The notes under the pieces: model-generated
Databases searched by the model: none
What the model saw: only the letters and a program-made list of their open reading frames with translations
What the model was told of the DNA's origin: nothing
Origin: Tetracladium setigerum
Taxonomy: Eukaryota; Ascomycota; Leotiomycetes; Helotiales
Direction of reading: 5' to 3'
Assembly (NCBI GenBank): GCA_031472005.1
Contig: PZJY01000004.1
Span: 620,001-684,000, forward strand
Length of the DNA stretch: 64,000 nt
Program-made: the position numbers and the translations under genes
Shown: one piece after another, positions 24,425 through 34,093 of the stretch
Layout: each line of letters begins with the position of its first letter
Numbering within the stretch: position 1 is the first letter of the stretch

Positions 24425-24905
24425 ATGGCGTCCTCCTCCTCTAATATCGTCGGTGTCCACTATCGTGTCTGGAAGAAAATTGGAGAGGGATCATTTGGTG
24501 GGTGTATGAAGGGATAAGCCTGTTGAATGACCAGCAGGTCGCCATCAAATTTGTATGTCAACCTACACAACGATTATGATGAGCACATGGCGCTACGCAG
24601 GGTCAGAGATTGTACTCACACTTCTGTCGTCCGCATGTACCTCGAAAGAGCGATGCTCCTCAGCTGCGAGACGAGTACCGAACATATAAAATTTTGGCGG
24701 GTAGCCGTCAGTAAGCCTAGAGTCTTCCGGGAAGGTCGCAGGACTAATTATCAATAGCTGGTATCCCCAATGTTTATTATTTTGGTCAAGAAGGCCTCCA
24801 TAATATCCTCGTCATCGACCTCCTAGGCTCGTCTCTTGAACACCTCTTCGATGTCTGCAACCGAAGATTTTCACGAAAACTGTGGTTGTGATGGCGAAGC
24901 AAATG
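24425..24905 (+). pseudogene. Casein kinase I, N-terminal half (introns retained, frameshifted)
   Basis: Codes for the N-lobe of a CK1 Ser/Thr kinase: GVHYRVWKKIGEGSFG (glycine-rich loop), ISLLNDQQVAIKF (catalytic Lys), then SDAPQLRDEYRTYKIL, GIPNVYYFGQEG, ILVIDLLGSSLEHLFDVCNRRF and finally MAKQM at 24893-24905. Remnants of introns with GTATGT-type and GTCAG/AATAG borders lie between these blocks, so this derives from a genomic duplicate, not a retrocopy. Frameshifts occur near 24500 and at an A run near 24876. Homology stops at MAKQM, where an intron-like GTCAGT begins. The missing C-terminal half is found 8.2 kb away at 33081. Confidence 0.88.
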
Positions 24906-25136
24906 GTCAGTCTCTGATTACTCCAGCTACAGTCGGCTTCGATTGCGGTGTCCTCTTTCGATACTCTTTCACGTTTATGCAAGCCACCTCGCTTATGTGT
25001 CTAGCCTAATACGGTTAGCACGAGCCTCTGTCATTATGGTAGCCTCAGGCTGTAAGTCGTTGACGAGTGAATAGAGCGACTTGCGATTTCGCAAGACGTG
25101 GCGCCATTTCTGAGTGCTGACTGCTATTGAGGAAAG

Positions 25137-27761
25137 TTGTCAATATTTGCCAAAGGTCAGCAGAACTTCGAAGCATCTGGCATGCTCTCAAGTGGACTAT
25201 TTATTAACTCTGAGATCGCAACAGCGGCTAACTGTAGTACTCGCGGTGTGCGAAGGATCCGCTCAAACGTTCGATATTATGGCTCCCCTCAAGCTCCCCC
25301 AAACAGTGGAGGACGAAAGCGAAGCATAACACCTACCATGCTAGACGCCCTTTGCGGACACCTGCTACAAAAGCCAGGGCTATATCGATCCGAGATTAAT
25401 GTGCGCAGAATGCTACGCGTCCTCCATATTCCTGTCGTTGCGGAAGAGGACTTACCTGAGTTAATTTCTCGTCTTGGTCAAGTCAGTAAGTGGGAGGGAG
25501 CTGGTGCGATTTTCCCAATGGCTAGCTAAATCTGCATTGTTCAACAACATTGTATAGAAAAGAGTGGAGAAGCAGGTCTCACATTATGCCCTATTGATTT
25601 CGCCACTCCTCGGACACCTCCCTCCAGTCCCCCATCCGCAAGGGATGAGGCATTCCCAATACATCGTGCCTCTGAACGCCTGGCATCCCGTCCAGGCAAG
25701 AGATCCTACTTCATGCAGGCTATGAACAACGGAAAACGCAGATACAAGAGAAAGCTTGCGGCTCCAGAGCCCAAAGGCAGTTCCACTATCACAAGTGAGT
25801 CAGTTCTCGACAGGCTTACTATGGAAGATCGCATTAGGAACGAGTGTGCCATGGATGAAGTCCTGGGCACTAACGCTGCGGTCTGCCCTTCTAAAGATTT
25901 TGCAGTTTCAGAGGCTCTCACAGATGAGGTACATTGCCAGCTTCCTGACGACATACTATCGCGAGCCAACCAAGAATCCATCGATCAGGAGGAGGCAAAC
26001 CATACACAAGCCCTTGATTATCATGATGGAATGGACATACTAGACGGATATTTCTCTCAAACAAGTCCTGGGTTGGGTCATGTAAACGGAAAAAAAGCCC
26101 CCAACATGCTGCTTTGTGCGGAGGACGACAACGCTCGATCGAGTTGCTCCGTGAATCAAGTCAGCCACCCTGGGTCCTTGCTCGCACATCAGTCTTCGCA
26201 AGCTACTGATCCCTGCCCAACACAGCTCACAAAAGCTTCGACATCTGAAAATCTACCAAGTGCAACTATGCCATCTCCTGGGACGAAGCGTGCCATCCTC
26301 GATGAGTCAGGTTATCATTTAGAAGATGTAATGAGCGCGCTTCACAGCTCCGATAATGCTATTCGTATACCGAATTCCTCTCTTCCAGGCATATCAAATT
26401 ACCTGCATGTTGGGAGCTCCTCGGCAGATTACTCGAGAATCCTGTCTAGTATCTCCGTAAATTGTGTCAGATATAACCGTCAAACAGCAAGGCCGATACT
26501 GGACATTGAGCACGAAAGACTACGAAAATTTGAAGAGGATGAGTTGAGCAGTATTGCCGAAGCTCGGCAACAGATGAAGTATGCTGAGCGTCTGAAGAAG
26601 ACTACAGGAAACACAATTGCACATCTGAATATACGAGACCTTGCAGAGAAGGCACTGCTGGCCACTACATCTGAACCAATTGAGCTAACGGGTGAATTCA
26701 AAGAGGAGAGCGAGTATACAGACGTTATCAATCATATTAAGAAAGGGATAGCTAACGATACGAGAGTATACCAGCGCAGTTTGTGGAAAGAAACGTATTT
26801 CTGGCCTATGATTTAACAACGCGCAAAAATGATTGGTCCGCTTCCTGTTCCGCCAGGTCGAAAAACGTTGATCACACCGCAAGAGAAGGTTGCAGCTAAA
26901 CAGCTTGTACTTGCCATGGGATACGGTACATGCAGGGACAGTATTTTCAAGTGGACATCGTACTGGAGACTCCTTTCAGAACTTCGCCTCAAGGGAACGA
27001 TATCTCTGCTTCTTTATCGTTCTAGTGAATTCAAGTCACATTTCTTTCGCTATACTAAAGAACTCGACACGTTGCTTTCATGGAATCATATCTTTGAATT
27101 TCCTCTTCAACAGCTTCGATCCAGGGTCCTAGCTGAAGAAGGAGGTGATTTTTCTGGCAAGTGTGATATCACAGATAAACGAGTCTTTGAAAGACTCCGG
27201 ACCACATATTCGGGCGCCTGGGCAGACGATCTCAACATCTGGGGCCAAGATCAAACAGAATATGAAATCTTTCTTGCTAATCATAGTGTGATGGCTACAT
27301 CTGGGAAATCAAACAAGCATGTTCTTCGTCACGGCATTAAGGGTGAGCTTGCCACGAATAAAGCTGTTTTCGTGGGCATGGTCCCTTATGAGGGCGAATC
27401 CGAGAAGCGAGTTATTAGCAAGAAGCCTGCCTCGACGAAACAGTATTCTGTTTCTCCATTAGTCTCCGTGACTCCAGGAGATTTTCTTGGGATATTTTCT
27501 GGGAAACTTCGATGTATAGATCAGAAGCCGTTGAAAGCTATCAAGGGACCAATTCCTGGCCTTTGACTGGACCATCTTGAAATACCAGGGAAGCTTACCC
27601 AGGTGAGGGTGGCAAAGGCTGGTGAGAAGACGAATGTCTGTCTAGCATGGGAAGGAGTGAATGGGGTCAAAGGAGAGAAGGGCTTCTGCCAGTATTGGCG
27701 AGTTCTTGTGATTGCCACAAGACATATCATGCCCTTTGACCAACTCATTCGCCCTCCTTAA
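25137..27761 (+). pseudogene. Chimeric pseudogene: mariner-type HTH followed by unknown 680-aa region
   Basis: The first open frame (25137-25529) carries a Tc1/mariner-like HTH. A possible intron (GTAAGT...TATAG, about 25487-25559) leads into a Pro/Ser-rich segment, then a one-base frame change near 25680. From 25713 one frame runs to 27761 with only two stops: TAA at 26814-26816 and TGA at 27564-27566. Coding character continues cleanly past both, ending QLIRPP at 27758. The region after 26829 resembles a multi-copy fungal protein of unknown role (LVLLYR/LLSWN/RRLRVLAE-like blocks, then GDFLGIFSGKLR and KGPIPGL). The two stops can be explained as CAA to TAA and TGG to TGA changes. No catalytic DDE domain is present. 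The function of the long part is unknown. Confidence 0.55.
25173..25405 (+). mobile_element. Tc1/mariner transposase HTH fragment
   Basis: The translation SGLFINSEIATAANCSTR, then RRIRSNVRYYGSPQAPP, SITPTMLDALCGHLLQ and KPGLY matches, from memory of the family, the paired HTH region of fungal Tc1/mariner (Ant1/Tan1-like) transposases. Homology ends after KPGLYRSEI, where such elements normally continue into the DDE/D catalytic domain. That domain is absent here and downstream. It is therefore a truncated element or an exon captured by a neighbouring gene. Confidence 0.7.
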
Positions 27762-28012
27762 TTAGATCTCTCATAAGACTCACCACATTGCGTAAGGGGT
27801 ATTGCCATGACACAAAGAAGCTTCATGCGATAGTAGATAGTTTCCAAGAGCAACAATGTAAATTGTAGTTCAGACGAGTTCAACTAATGGTATAGCTATA
27901 CTATAATCAGGTCTAATTTAGTGCCCGCATGGATTTGTCATGCATATAACAATTGCACGAACATGAGGTCCGATGGCATCAGAGAACAACCCATCTAATC
28001 ATCGCACTTGCA

Positions 28013-30409
28013 ATGAGTTCTCCAAAACAGGAAGCGAAGTTACCAAGCTCATTCTTTGAGATCTACAAACAGTACAAAGCGTCGACAGCGACTGTGCTAC
28101 AGTGGCTCACCGAACATGGAGCTGTTACCCCGCATTCAAATCTCACGATGGATGGCTTACAAGGTGCTGTAGAAACAATCCGTGGTAAAAGTATTCAAGT
28201 TCCCGAAGCTATCTACCGGGCGTTCAAGGCCAGTATTGCAAAGAGACGTAAAGTCACGGATTGGTTTACTTCTGTCGAGCTCGCGACTGGTGGGAAGCCC
28301 TCTAAGAGCACTGCGAAACACATCCACTACACAGAGAAGTAGGTCCTTGACCGGGGCAGACTTTCCCGTTCATTTTACTGATTTGATAAGGCTACAAGAA
28401 GCGTTTTCAACACTGTTTCAAGATAGAATGGAAGCTTTATCACAGGATTCCCCTCAACATGTCCACAATGTGAGCGGCCAAGTTATTCTCAACCGCACCG
28501 ATAACCGATTTGCAATACTGAGTGATTACGGTAAAGAGACTGAGGAATCCCAGAGTATTGTATCCTCCGATATCGCTAAGCATGGCATAATTCAACACGC
28601 ACATGAGAACTCGCCATCATCATTCCACGATGTGCTCCAAGACGACCCCTTGAAGCCCTCATCGAGATTCATCTTTTGTTACGAGTAAGTTCAATTTGGA
28701 GAAGGCTTTTTCTAAGACTGTGATGTTTATGAGATTTAGGAACTGGATTCATTGTGTGAGACCATAAAGTGCTTCTGGGAACAAGCCTCTGACAAAATCC
28801 TACCACTACCGGTGGCTGCATGGCTTACAAATGCTGCCTACGAACGTGTGAGGAATTTGTGTAATGGTATTAAAGACATCGACAAGGACGCACAAGAGCA
28901 TCAAAACGTGTATATTGGTGTCGTCAACCAACTCAAAATTGTTTTCTCTTCATCTCCGACAGACCCCGAGTACGACGATTTCACGCAGGGTCGAGGAATG
29001 ACATTTCCGTGGATAGCGATTGCGCATTTCAAAATCGAATGGAACGAAAATCAAAGACCACTTCCCCAACTTAGTCGGCAAGATCCAGTGAAGCTTATCT
29101 CTCCTATCTCCAAATTTGGTCAGGATGTCCCTGGGGATGACTGCGACGTATTGGCCAAAAATCTTGATGCCTATAAATTGCTTCTTAGCTCTATTGCGGA
29201 GCAAACTCTCAAAGAAGACAATCATGTTGGTGGTACGGGCTTTGTGCCATCAGACATGAACCCTTTACTCTCCGACGTATCAGCTTTCTTGAAAGAGGAC
29301 AATCCTCATCCAAGCCTCCAACTCGTCTTTGGAATTCATTTGCTTCTCGAAATTTCTAAGAGTTTTATCTGGAAAAACAAAGTGGCCACACCCATCAATT
29401 GTCGTCTTCAAGCACTTCACTTTGCCAGGGACGTGAAAGCGCTGGTACAGATGCGCATGCTACCATGTGACGATCCTATGGTTGCTAGGATGAGGATCAA
29501 AGATACTGAATATTTGGACAAATACCTTGCGGAGAAATGTTTCGATCTCTACTTCCAGTCTCCATGGACTGCAGGGTTTCATATGTGCGAAATTCTCCAT
29601 CATTCTATGGATGCAGGCTTACGGCTTTGCAACAGTGAAGGAAATGTAGGAGCCGTCCTTCACATGTATAATGCACTTCGTCAAATACGTTTCATGGCTG
29701 CTGTTCCACTGCTGGACGAGTTATGTCAAGTATTCAAGCAGGAACTCTGTCTTGGATCGTCACCCACCACGAATTTCAGCTCTAACTTCCGTCGTTTTCT
29801 CGGAGGACGGATCAAACCCGAGTCAAATTCAGCATCTGGGAATGAGCGACAAAGTCGACGAGTAATTGGACTGCCGCCTAATTTGCCCACTGCGCATGAC
29901 TACGTTAAGAGATTCATGCCCGGTGAGATATCAATTTTTTATGATTTACACAATAAAGGGTTCCGAACAACCATGGATTTCTGGTCTAAGTTATATACTG
30001 GAAAGCCTGCCTCCTTTCTCTCCAAGAAGCAACAAGATAGTATCATGAAGGATCTAAGTGAGCTAGCTTACACAGAGTTGTTGATTAAAATGCGATCTGC
30101 GGTGCTCCGCGAATTCACGGGGCAGGGGCTGTAGCCAGCATTCAATACTCTGCCATCTTTGCGCTCTGTCAAAACGTTTTGATGGAGATGGCTATTCTCA
30201 AGTGCCAAGAAGCCGATATAGATGTGGCATTGGCAAACACGCGGTTAGGCTTCACCTTTGTCGAGACACTTCTTGTCGCAGTAGTAGAACATCAGAGGGA
30301 CACACAGATGTCGAAGCTTCTCCCTCGTCTGTCTTCGCTTCATTTGGCTCGTCGAGCTATATTGAAATTCTGCTCCGGAAGACAATTGGCCGAATTTGCA
30401 TGGGATTAA
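28013..30409 (+). pseudogene. DUF6604-family protein, damaged
   Basis: The start MSSPKQE (28013) leads into the DUF6604 hallmark FEIYKQYKASTATVLQWL, a domain found at the N-terminus of many large fungal proteins of unknown function. The first frame stops at TAG 28340-28342, where a single C to T change of CAG is plausible. Coding resumes in another frame with FTDLIRLQEAF to FIFCYE (about 28365-28685). An intron follows (GTAAGT near 28685 to ATTTAG 28739) and then 460 uninterrupted codons to 30134, including LPLPVAAWLTNAAYERV. A one-base loss in a G run at about 30120 returns the frame to the C-terminal piece ending EFAWD at 30409. The intron joint also requires one missing G. I read it as a recently damaged gene. 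Confidence 0.75.
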
Positions 30410-30859
30410 TAGTCAGAACTTTCCTTCGCCCCTGTTACTGATATTTTGATTTGATAAGATAGATAATATAGTAATTGGGTTAATTACATTTTTGCTGCCA
30501 TGTCGTGACCTTCACGATCCCGTGTCTGACCAATAGCTTTCTATGTTCCATCATATGAACGAGATCACCGAACACCTCTACCAAGCGTGCACCTTGCAAT
30601 GAGTTTCCCGCCTGAGCAATTGGACAACTACGGAAATGTTTGGTATTGCTTTCAATTCGATGGCATTGGCAAATATTGAAAAGAGCTTCAGATCTGATAA
30701 ACTATGCGGGATCACCTCAATAGTAAACACGACCATGAGCTCGGCAGTATCGACCTCGAGCAATGAGCGAAAGTCCACTCTAAGTCAGGTCCAAATTGGA
30801 TTGGATAGGCTCCAAAGCATTGACCTTGATTACTGTAGAAACATGTTTTTATGCTTAAA
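30410..30859. other. Convergent intergenic region
   Basis: AT-rich sequence between the 3' ends of the DUF6604 gene (plus) and the nuclease-like gene (minus). Short ORFs here have no recognisable domain. Confidence 0.5.
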
Positions 30860-32404
30860 CTACTCTATTTGAGCACCTTCCAACTTTTCATTTATCACAG
30901 CAACAGCTGAAGATGTGCGAATGCCACTCGGCCCGCAATCAATACACCCCTTCACATCAGCCTCGCAAGCCTTCCCGTACACCGTGAGACCCCAGCGGTG
31001 TATCTCATTGACCCAGTCGATAAAATCCTCAACCTCGACCTCGCCTTGTAATGCGCCACGAGAAACGTTCTCCATCTTACAGCCGCGCCAGATCCAGTTG
31101 GTGTTAACATCTTGCTGCGAGACATCCGGTTGGATTCGCCAGAATTGATATTCGCTGCCGGCGAAGGTAAGTCCGTAATGACGGAGCTGCTTCACGTCCG
31201 TGTCTGACCACGCTTGTCCAGTGGCTTGAATGTACCGGTGCTTGAGTATGCAGCGGTTGTGGAGAGCGAGAGCTGCGGCGGTCGCGAGTTGATTCGTTGC
31301 AGTGTCGTCGGAGCCCTTGTCCTTCTTGAATTCAATGGTGAAGTATGGGCAAACGGCGTTCCCGTTGTTTTCAAACACAAAGTCTTTGTAGAGCCGCTTG
31401 TATTCGCGATTGGCAAAATCCAGTGACAACCAGTACTGGCAGTCGGGGCGGATGTCGTAGGAGTATTCCTTATGCGGCTGCGAGGGATCGAGGAGCGGCG
31501 GGCTCCACCACGGCGTTGGATTCCTCGGTGGTGCCTTAACGTTGTCCACAGTTTTTGGCTTCGTGACTAGTTCTACCATCCGATGTGTCATCCATAGCCG
31601 CTGGTCTCTGGGCCTATTTCGGGTCTCTCTCCGGATTAGTGACTCCTTGCCGTATAATGCAAACTCCGCCTCGCAGGAATTATGATTTTTCATCCAGTCG
31701 TACTCGCCAATCACATCCTTGACGAAAGTCTCGTCCTTCTCCAGCCAAACCCTTGACGCATCCCCTCCCGACGCTTCCTGGTAGTGTGCTTTGAGTTCGC
31801 CCTTCGGTATGGTGGTGGAGAAATGCGCAGATGCGAGCATTGACGGTGTCCGGCCGTCAATGACAATCCCGCGGGGGAGCAGCACAAGCTCGTAGAAATC
31901 GTTGTCGCTCGGCTTGGCGAACACGCTTCTTGTTTGACTTTGGCTGCCTGTTTCTGAGGCAGCGGTGGAACTTGCTGTTGCTGCTCGCGGTGATTCAGTT
32001 CCAGCTCCCCTTCCGCGCCCTCGTCCACCTACCCCCAAGCCTTGTACCTTCTTCCCTTCTGACGACTTTGTTGATCGTGTAGCAGACATTACCTGATTCC
32101 ATAGAGCTCTTGTGCGGTGCGGATCAGTCGAGTCAACGGTTATTACTCTTCGTTTCTTCGCGGAGAGCCTCGGCCCTGCTGATGAGTTCGCTTTGGCTGC
32201 TGGTCGACTGGCTTCTTGCCGCTGTTGATGGGATGCAGTGGTCGTTGACTGAGACTTGGAGCTGTCTCTAACCGCTGGCAGACGCTGCCTGACACTATTG
32301 TTCCCGATAGCCTCGAGTGGGCGACGAAATTGGCGTCTGCGAGGCTTTGAAAATGAGGATGACAATGGTGAAGTCGTGCTTTCGTTGAAGACGCGATTTG
32401 CCAT
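30860..32404 (-). CDS. PD-(D/E)XK nuclease-like fungal protein, 514 aa
   Basis: A single-exon gene with no lesion, starting MANRVFNES. The N-terminal ~165 residues are disordered: Ser/Thr/Arg-rich, with a basic KKRR element and a Gly-Arg run near residue 130 that may serve nuclear localisation and nucleic-acid binding. The ordered part starts at NDFYELVLLPRGI. Around residue 315 it has RPDCQYWLSLDF and around 355 CPYFTIEFKKD, followed by ATNQLATAAALALHNR. This order (D, then ExK on a strand, then a helix with Q/N) is the pattern of the PD-(D/E)XK nuclease fold. It also resembles a multi-copy family of hypothetical proteins in leotiomycetes. The C-terminus has WVNEIHRWGLTVYG. Biochemical role unknown; fold assignment is inference. 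Confidence 0.65.
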   Translation of the reverse strand: MANRVFNESTTSPLSSSFSKPRRRQFRRPLEAIGNNSVRQRLPAVRDSSKSQSTTTASHQQRQEASRPAAKANSSAGPRLSAKKRRVITVDSTDPHRTRALWNQVMSATRSTKSSEGKKVQGLGVGGRGRGRGAGTESPRAATASSTAASETGSQSQTRSVFAKPSDNDFYELVLLPRGIVIDGRTPSMLASAHFSTTIPKGELKAHYQEASGGDASRVWLEKDETFVKDVIGEYDWMKNHNSCEAEFALYGKESLIRRETRNRPRDQRLWMTHRMVELVTKPKTVDNVKAPPRNPTPWWSPPLLDPSQPHKEYSYDIRPDCQYWLSLDFANREYKRLYKDFVFENNGNAVCPYFTIEFKKDKGSDDTATNQLATAAALALHNRCILKHRYIQATGQAWSDTDVKQLRHYGLTFAGSEYQFWRIQPDVSQQDVNTNWIWRGCKMENVSRGALQGEVEVEDFIDWVNEIHRWGLTVYGKACEADVKGCIDCGPSGIRTSSAVAVINEKLEGAQIE

Positions 32405-32576
32405 TCCTAAGTACGTCTCGTCTTGTAGAATCAGGCAAGTTGTGAATCACTAATGGTTGATGGCATGAGGTGTGCGCGGGCAAGGCAATCAGAGCTGTTG
32501 TGGTTTGGCAATTTGAAGTTGTTGTGATGTTGCTTGTTTCCATGGCGCGATCTTTAAACCCCAGTTTCCAGGCATA

Positions 32577-32620
32577 AAGTCAGGCGCTGTCGTGCCAGCC
32601 GGCACGACAGCACCTGACTT
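32577..32620. repeat. 20-bp inverted repeat with 4-bp spacer
   Basis: The left arm, 32577-32596, is AAGTCAGGCGCTGTCGTGCC. The right arm, 32601-32620, is its reverse complement with one C/T difference. The spacer is AGCC. It can form a very stable hairpin or cruciform and sits about 170 bp upstream of the 514-aa gene's start. Confidence 0.9.
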
Positions 32621-33080
32621 CCTCGCGCACGACTACATCAAGTGCCATGACCTAAGTCATCTGAGTTCAATTTGGATTTGTGTCAATCTTTACTGTATCT
32701 ACCACGATTTCCTGTGAATGAAGAACGTTCACTACTACTATTCCTACCAACTACTTCGTGCTTGTGATGTATAATCTAGTAAATCAGGGAGAGCTTGTAG
32801 CTAAAGCCTGCCAAGAATGTTGTGAATCTGATTGTTGCATGTCGTAGAAAACCAACAGAAAACCAGCTGTACTGTGGTTGGTTGTAATAATACACTAATG
32901 AAAATGAACAAGGGTTTCGCAAGTTATTGGCCTGAGGCTGCTTCGTGAGAAAACCACACTAAACCTTTTTGACCCTAGTGCTGATCAAATGTGGCGTGCA
33001 TAAAATCTCAGAGAGTGTGTAATGTGGACACCGGAATCGAAGCCCACTGTAACTTAACATTCCATACTCATTATACCTAG
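32621..33080. other. Intergenic sequence ending in a kinase-gene intron remnant
   Basis: No gene seen. The last bases (CTTAAC near 33052, then TTATACCTAG ending at 33080) look like the branch site and acceptor of the intron preceding the CK1 exon. Confidence 0.45.
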
Positions 33081-33654
33081 ATCTCTAGAAGTCAAACAAT
33101 CCATGAAAAGAACCTCATCTACCGTGACATCAAACCTGAAAACTTCCTTCTAGGCTAACCCGGATCCAAAGCAGCCAATGCAATCCATGTGGTGGATTTT
33201 GGCATGGGCAAGCAATACCAGGATCCCAAATCGAAGCAACATATCCCATATTGTGAGCGGGAAATCTCTCTCTGACGCTGCAAGATATATGAGTATAAAT
33301 ACGCATCTAGGTCGGGAACAATCCAGACGAGATGATCTGGAGGGACTGGGACATATTTTCATGTATTTTTTGAAAGGCAGGCTATCTTGGCAAGGCCTCA
33401 GAGCTGCTACAAATGAGCAAAAGTATGAGAAGATTGGGGAGAAAAAGCAGACGACTACGATCAATGATCTCTGTGATGGGTTGCCCGAGGAGTTTAGCAA
33501 GTATCTGAGCTATGCCCGAGATCTTGGATTCGAAGACACGCCAGACTATGACTATCTCAGGGATCTGCTCACTAAGGCGTTGAAGAATTCTGGAGAAGTG
33601 GAAGATGGCGTCTATGATTGGATGAAGTCCACCATGGCGAAGGTGGGAAACTGA
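33081..33654 (+). pseudogene. Casein kinase I, C-terminal half
   Basis: Begins right after an intron acceptor and continues the kinase where the 24425-24905 fragment stops: SRSQTIHEKNLIYRDIKPENFLLG (catalytic HRD-equivalent YRDIKPEN), then AIHVVDFGMGKQY (DFG), then RYMSINTHLGREQSRRDDLEGLGHIFMYFL, EKYEKIGEKK-like blocks, EDTPDYDYLRDLLTKAL and YDWMKS. A TAA replaces a codon after FLLG (33156-33158). One extra G near 33263 shifts the frame before the ARYMSIN segment. The final 158 codons (33178-33654) are uninterrupted. It lacks the long Gln/Cys-rich C-terminal tail of YCK-type kinases. Confidence 0.88.
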
Positions 33655-34093
33655 AGGAGCTGAGTACAATGTCTGATATCTAGGATCTAATCCACAAAAC
33701 ATCAGCAGCTGCTTGTTTTCCAAAATAACCCAGATGTGGATGTACATGCCTCTAGCACAGCCTCAATTACTCTCACACGGTTCGTGATTCTGAATAGGTA
33801 AAGAGCAACAGCAGCCGGCCCCTTCCCCAATAAATGCAACTGAGTGTTTTGTGAGCGATAAATTCTCCTTGTTGCTGCTTCCCGAGTGTCATTATACGAC
33901 GATTTCAACTGAGATTCTGATCGATGTATTCGTGCTGACACTGGGGCGGGCTTGGGCTGAGCGGAATGATGAAATTTGCTGGCACCAGCCAAGCCAGTCA
34001 ATGCAATTGGTTACCAGGGAAGACGTAGCTTATGAAACTTACGCCTTACGTACTATATGCAACCCCAAGTATTCTTTCCTCCAGGTTGGCTAC
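33655..34093. other. Convergent intergenic region
   Basis: Nothing recognised between the kinase fragment and the 3' end of the MATE gene. Confidence 0.5.
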
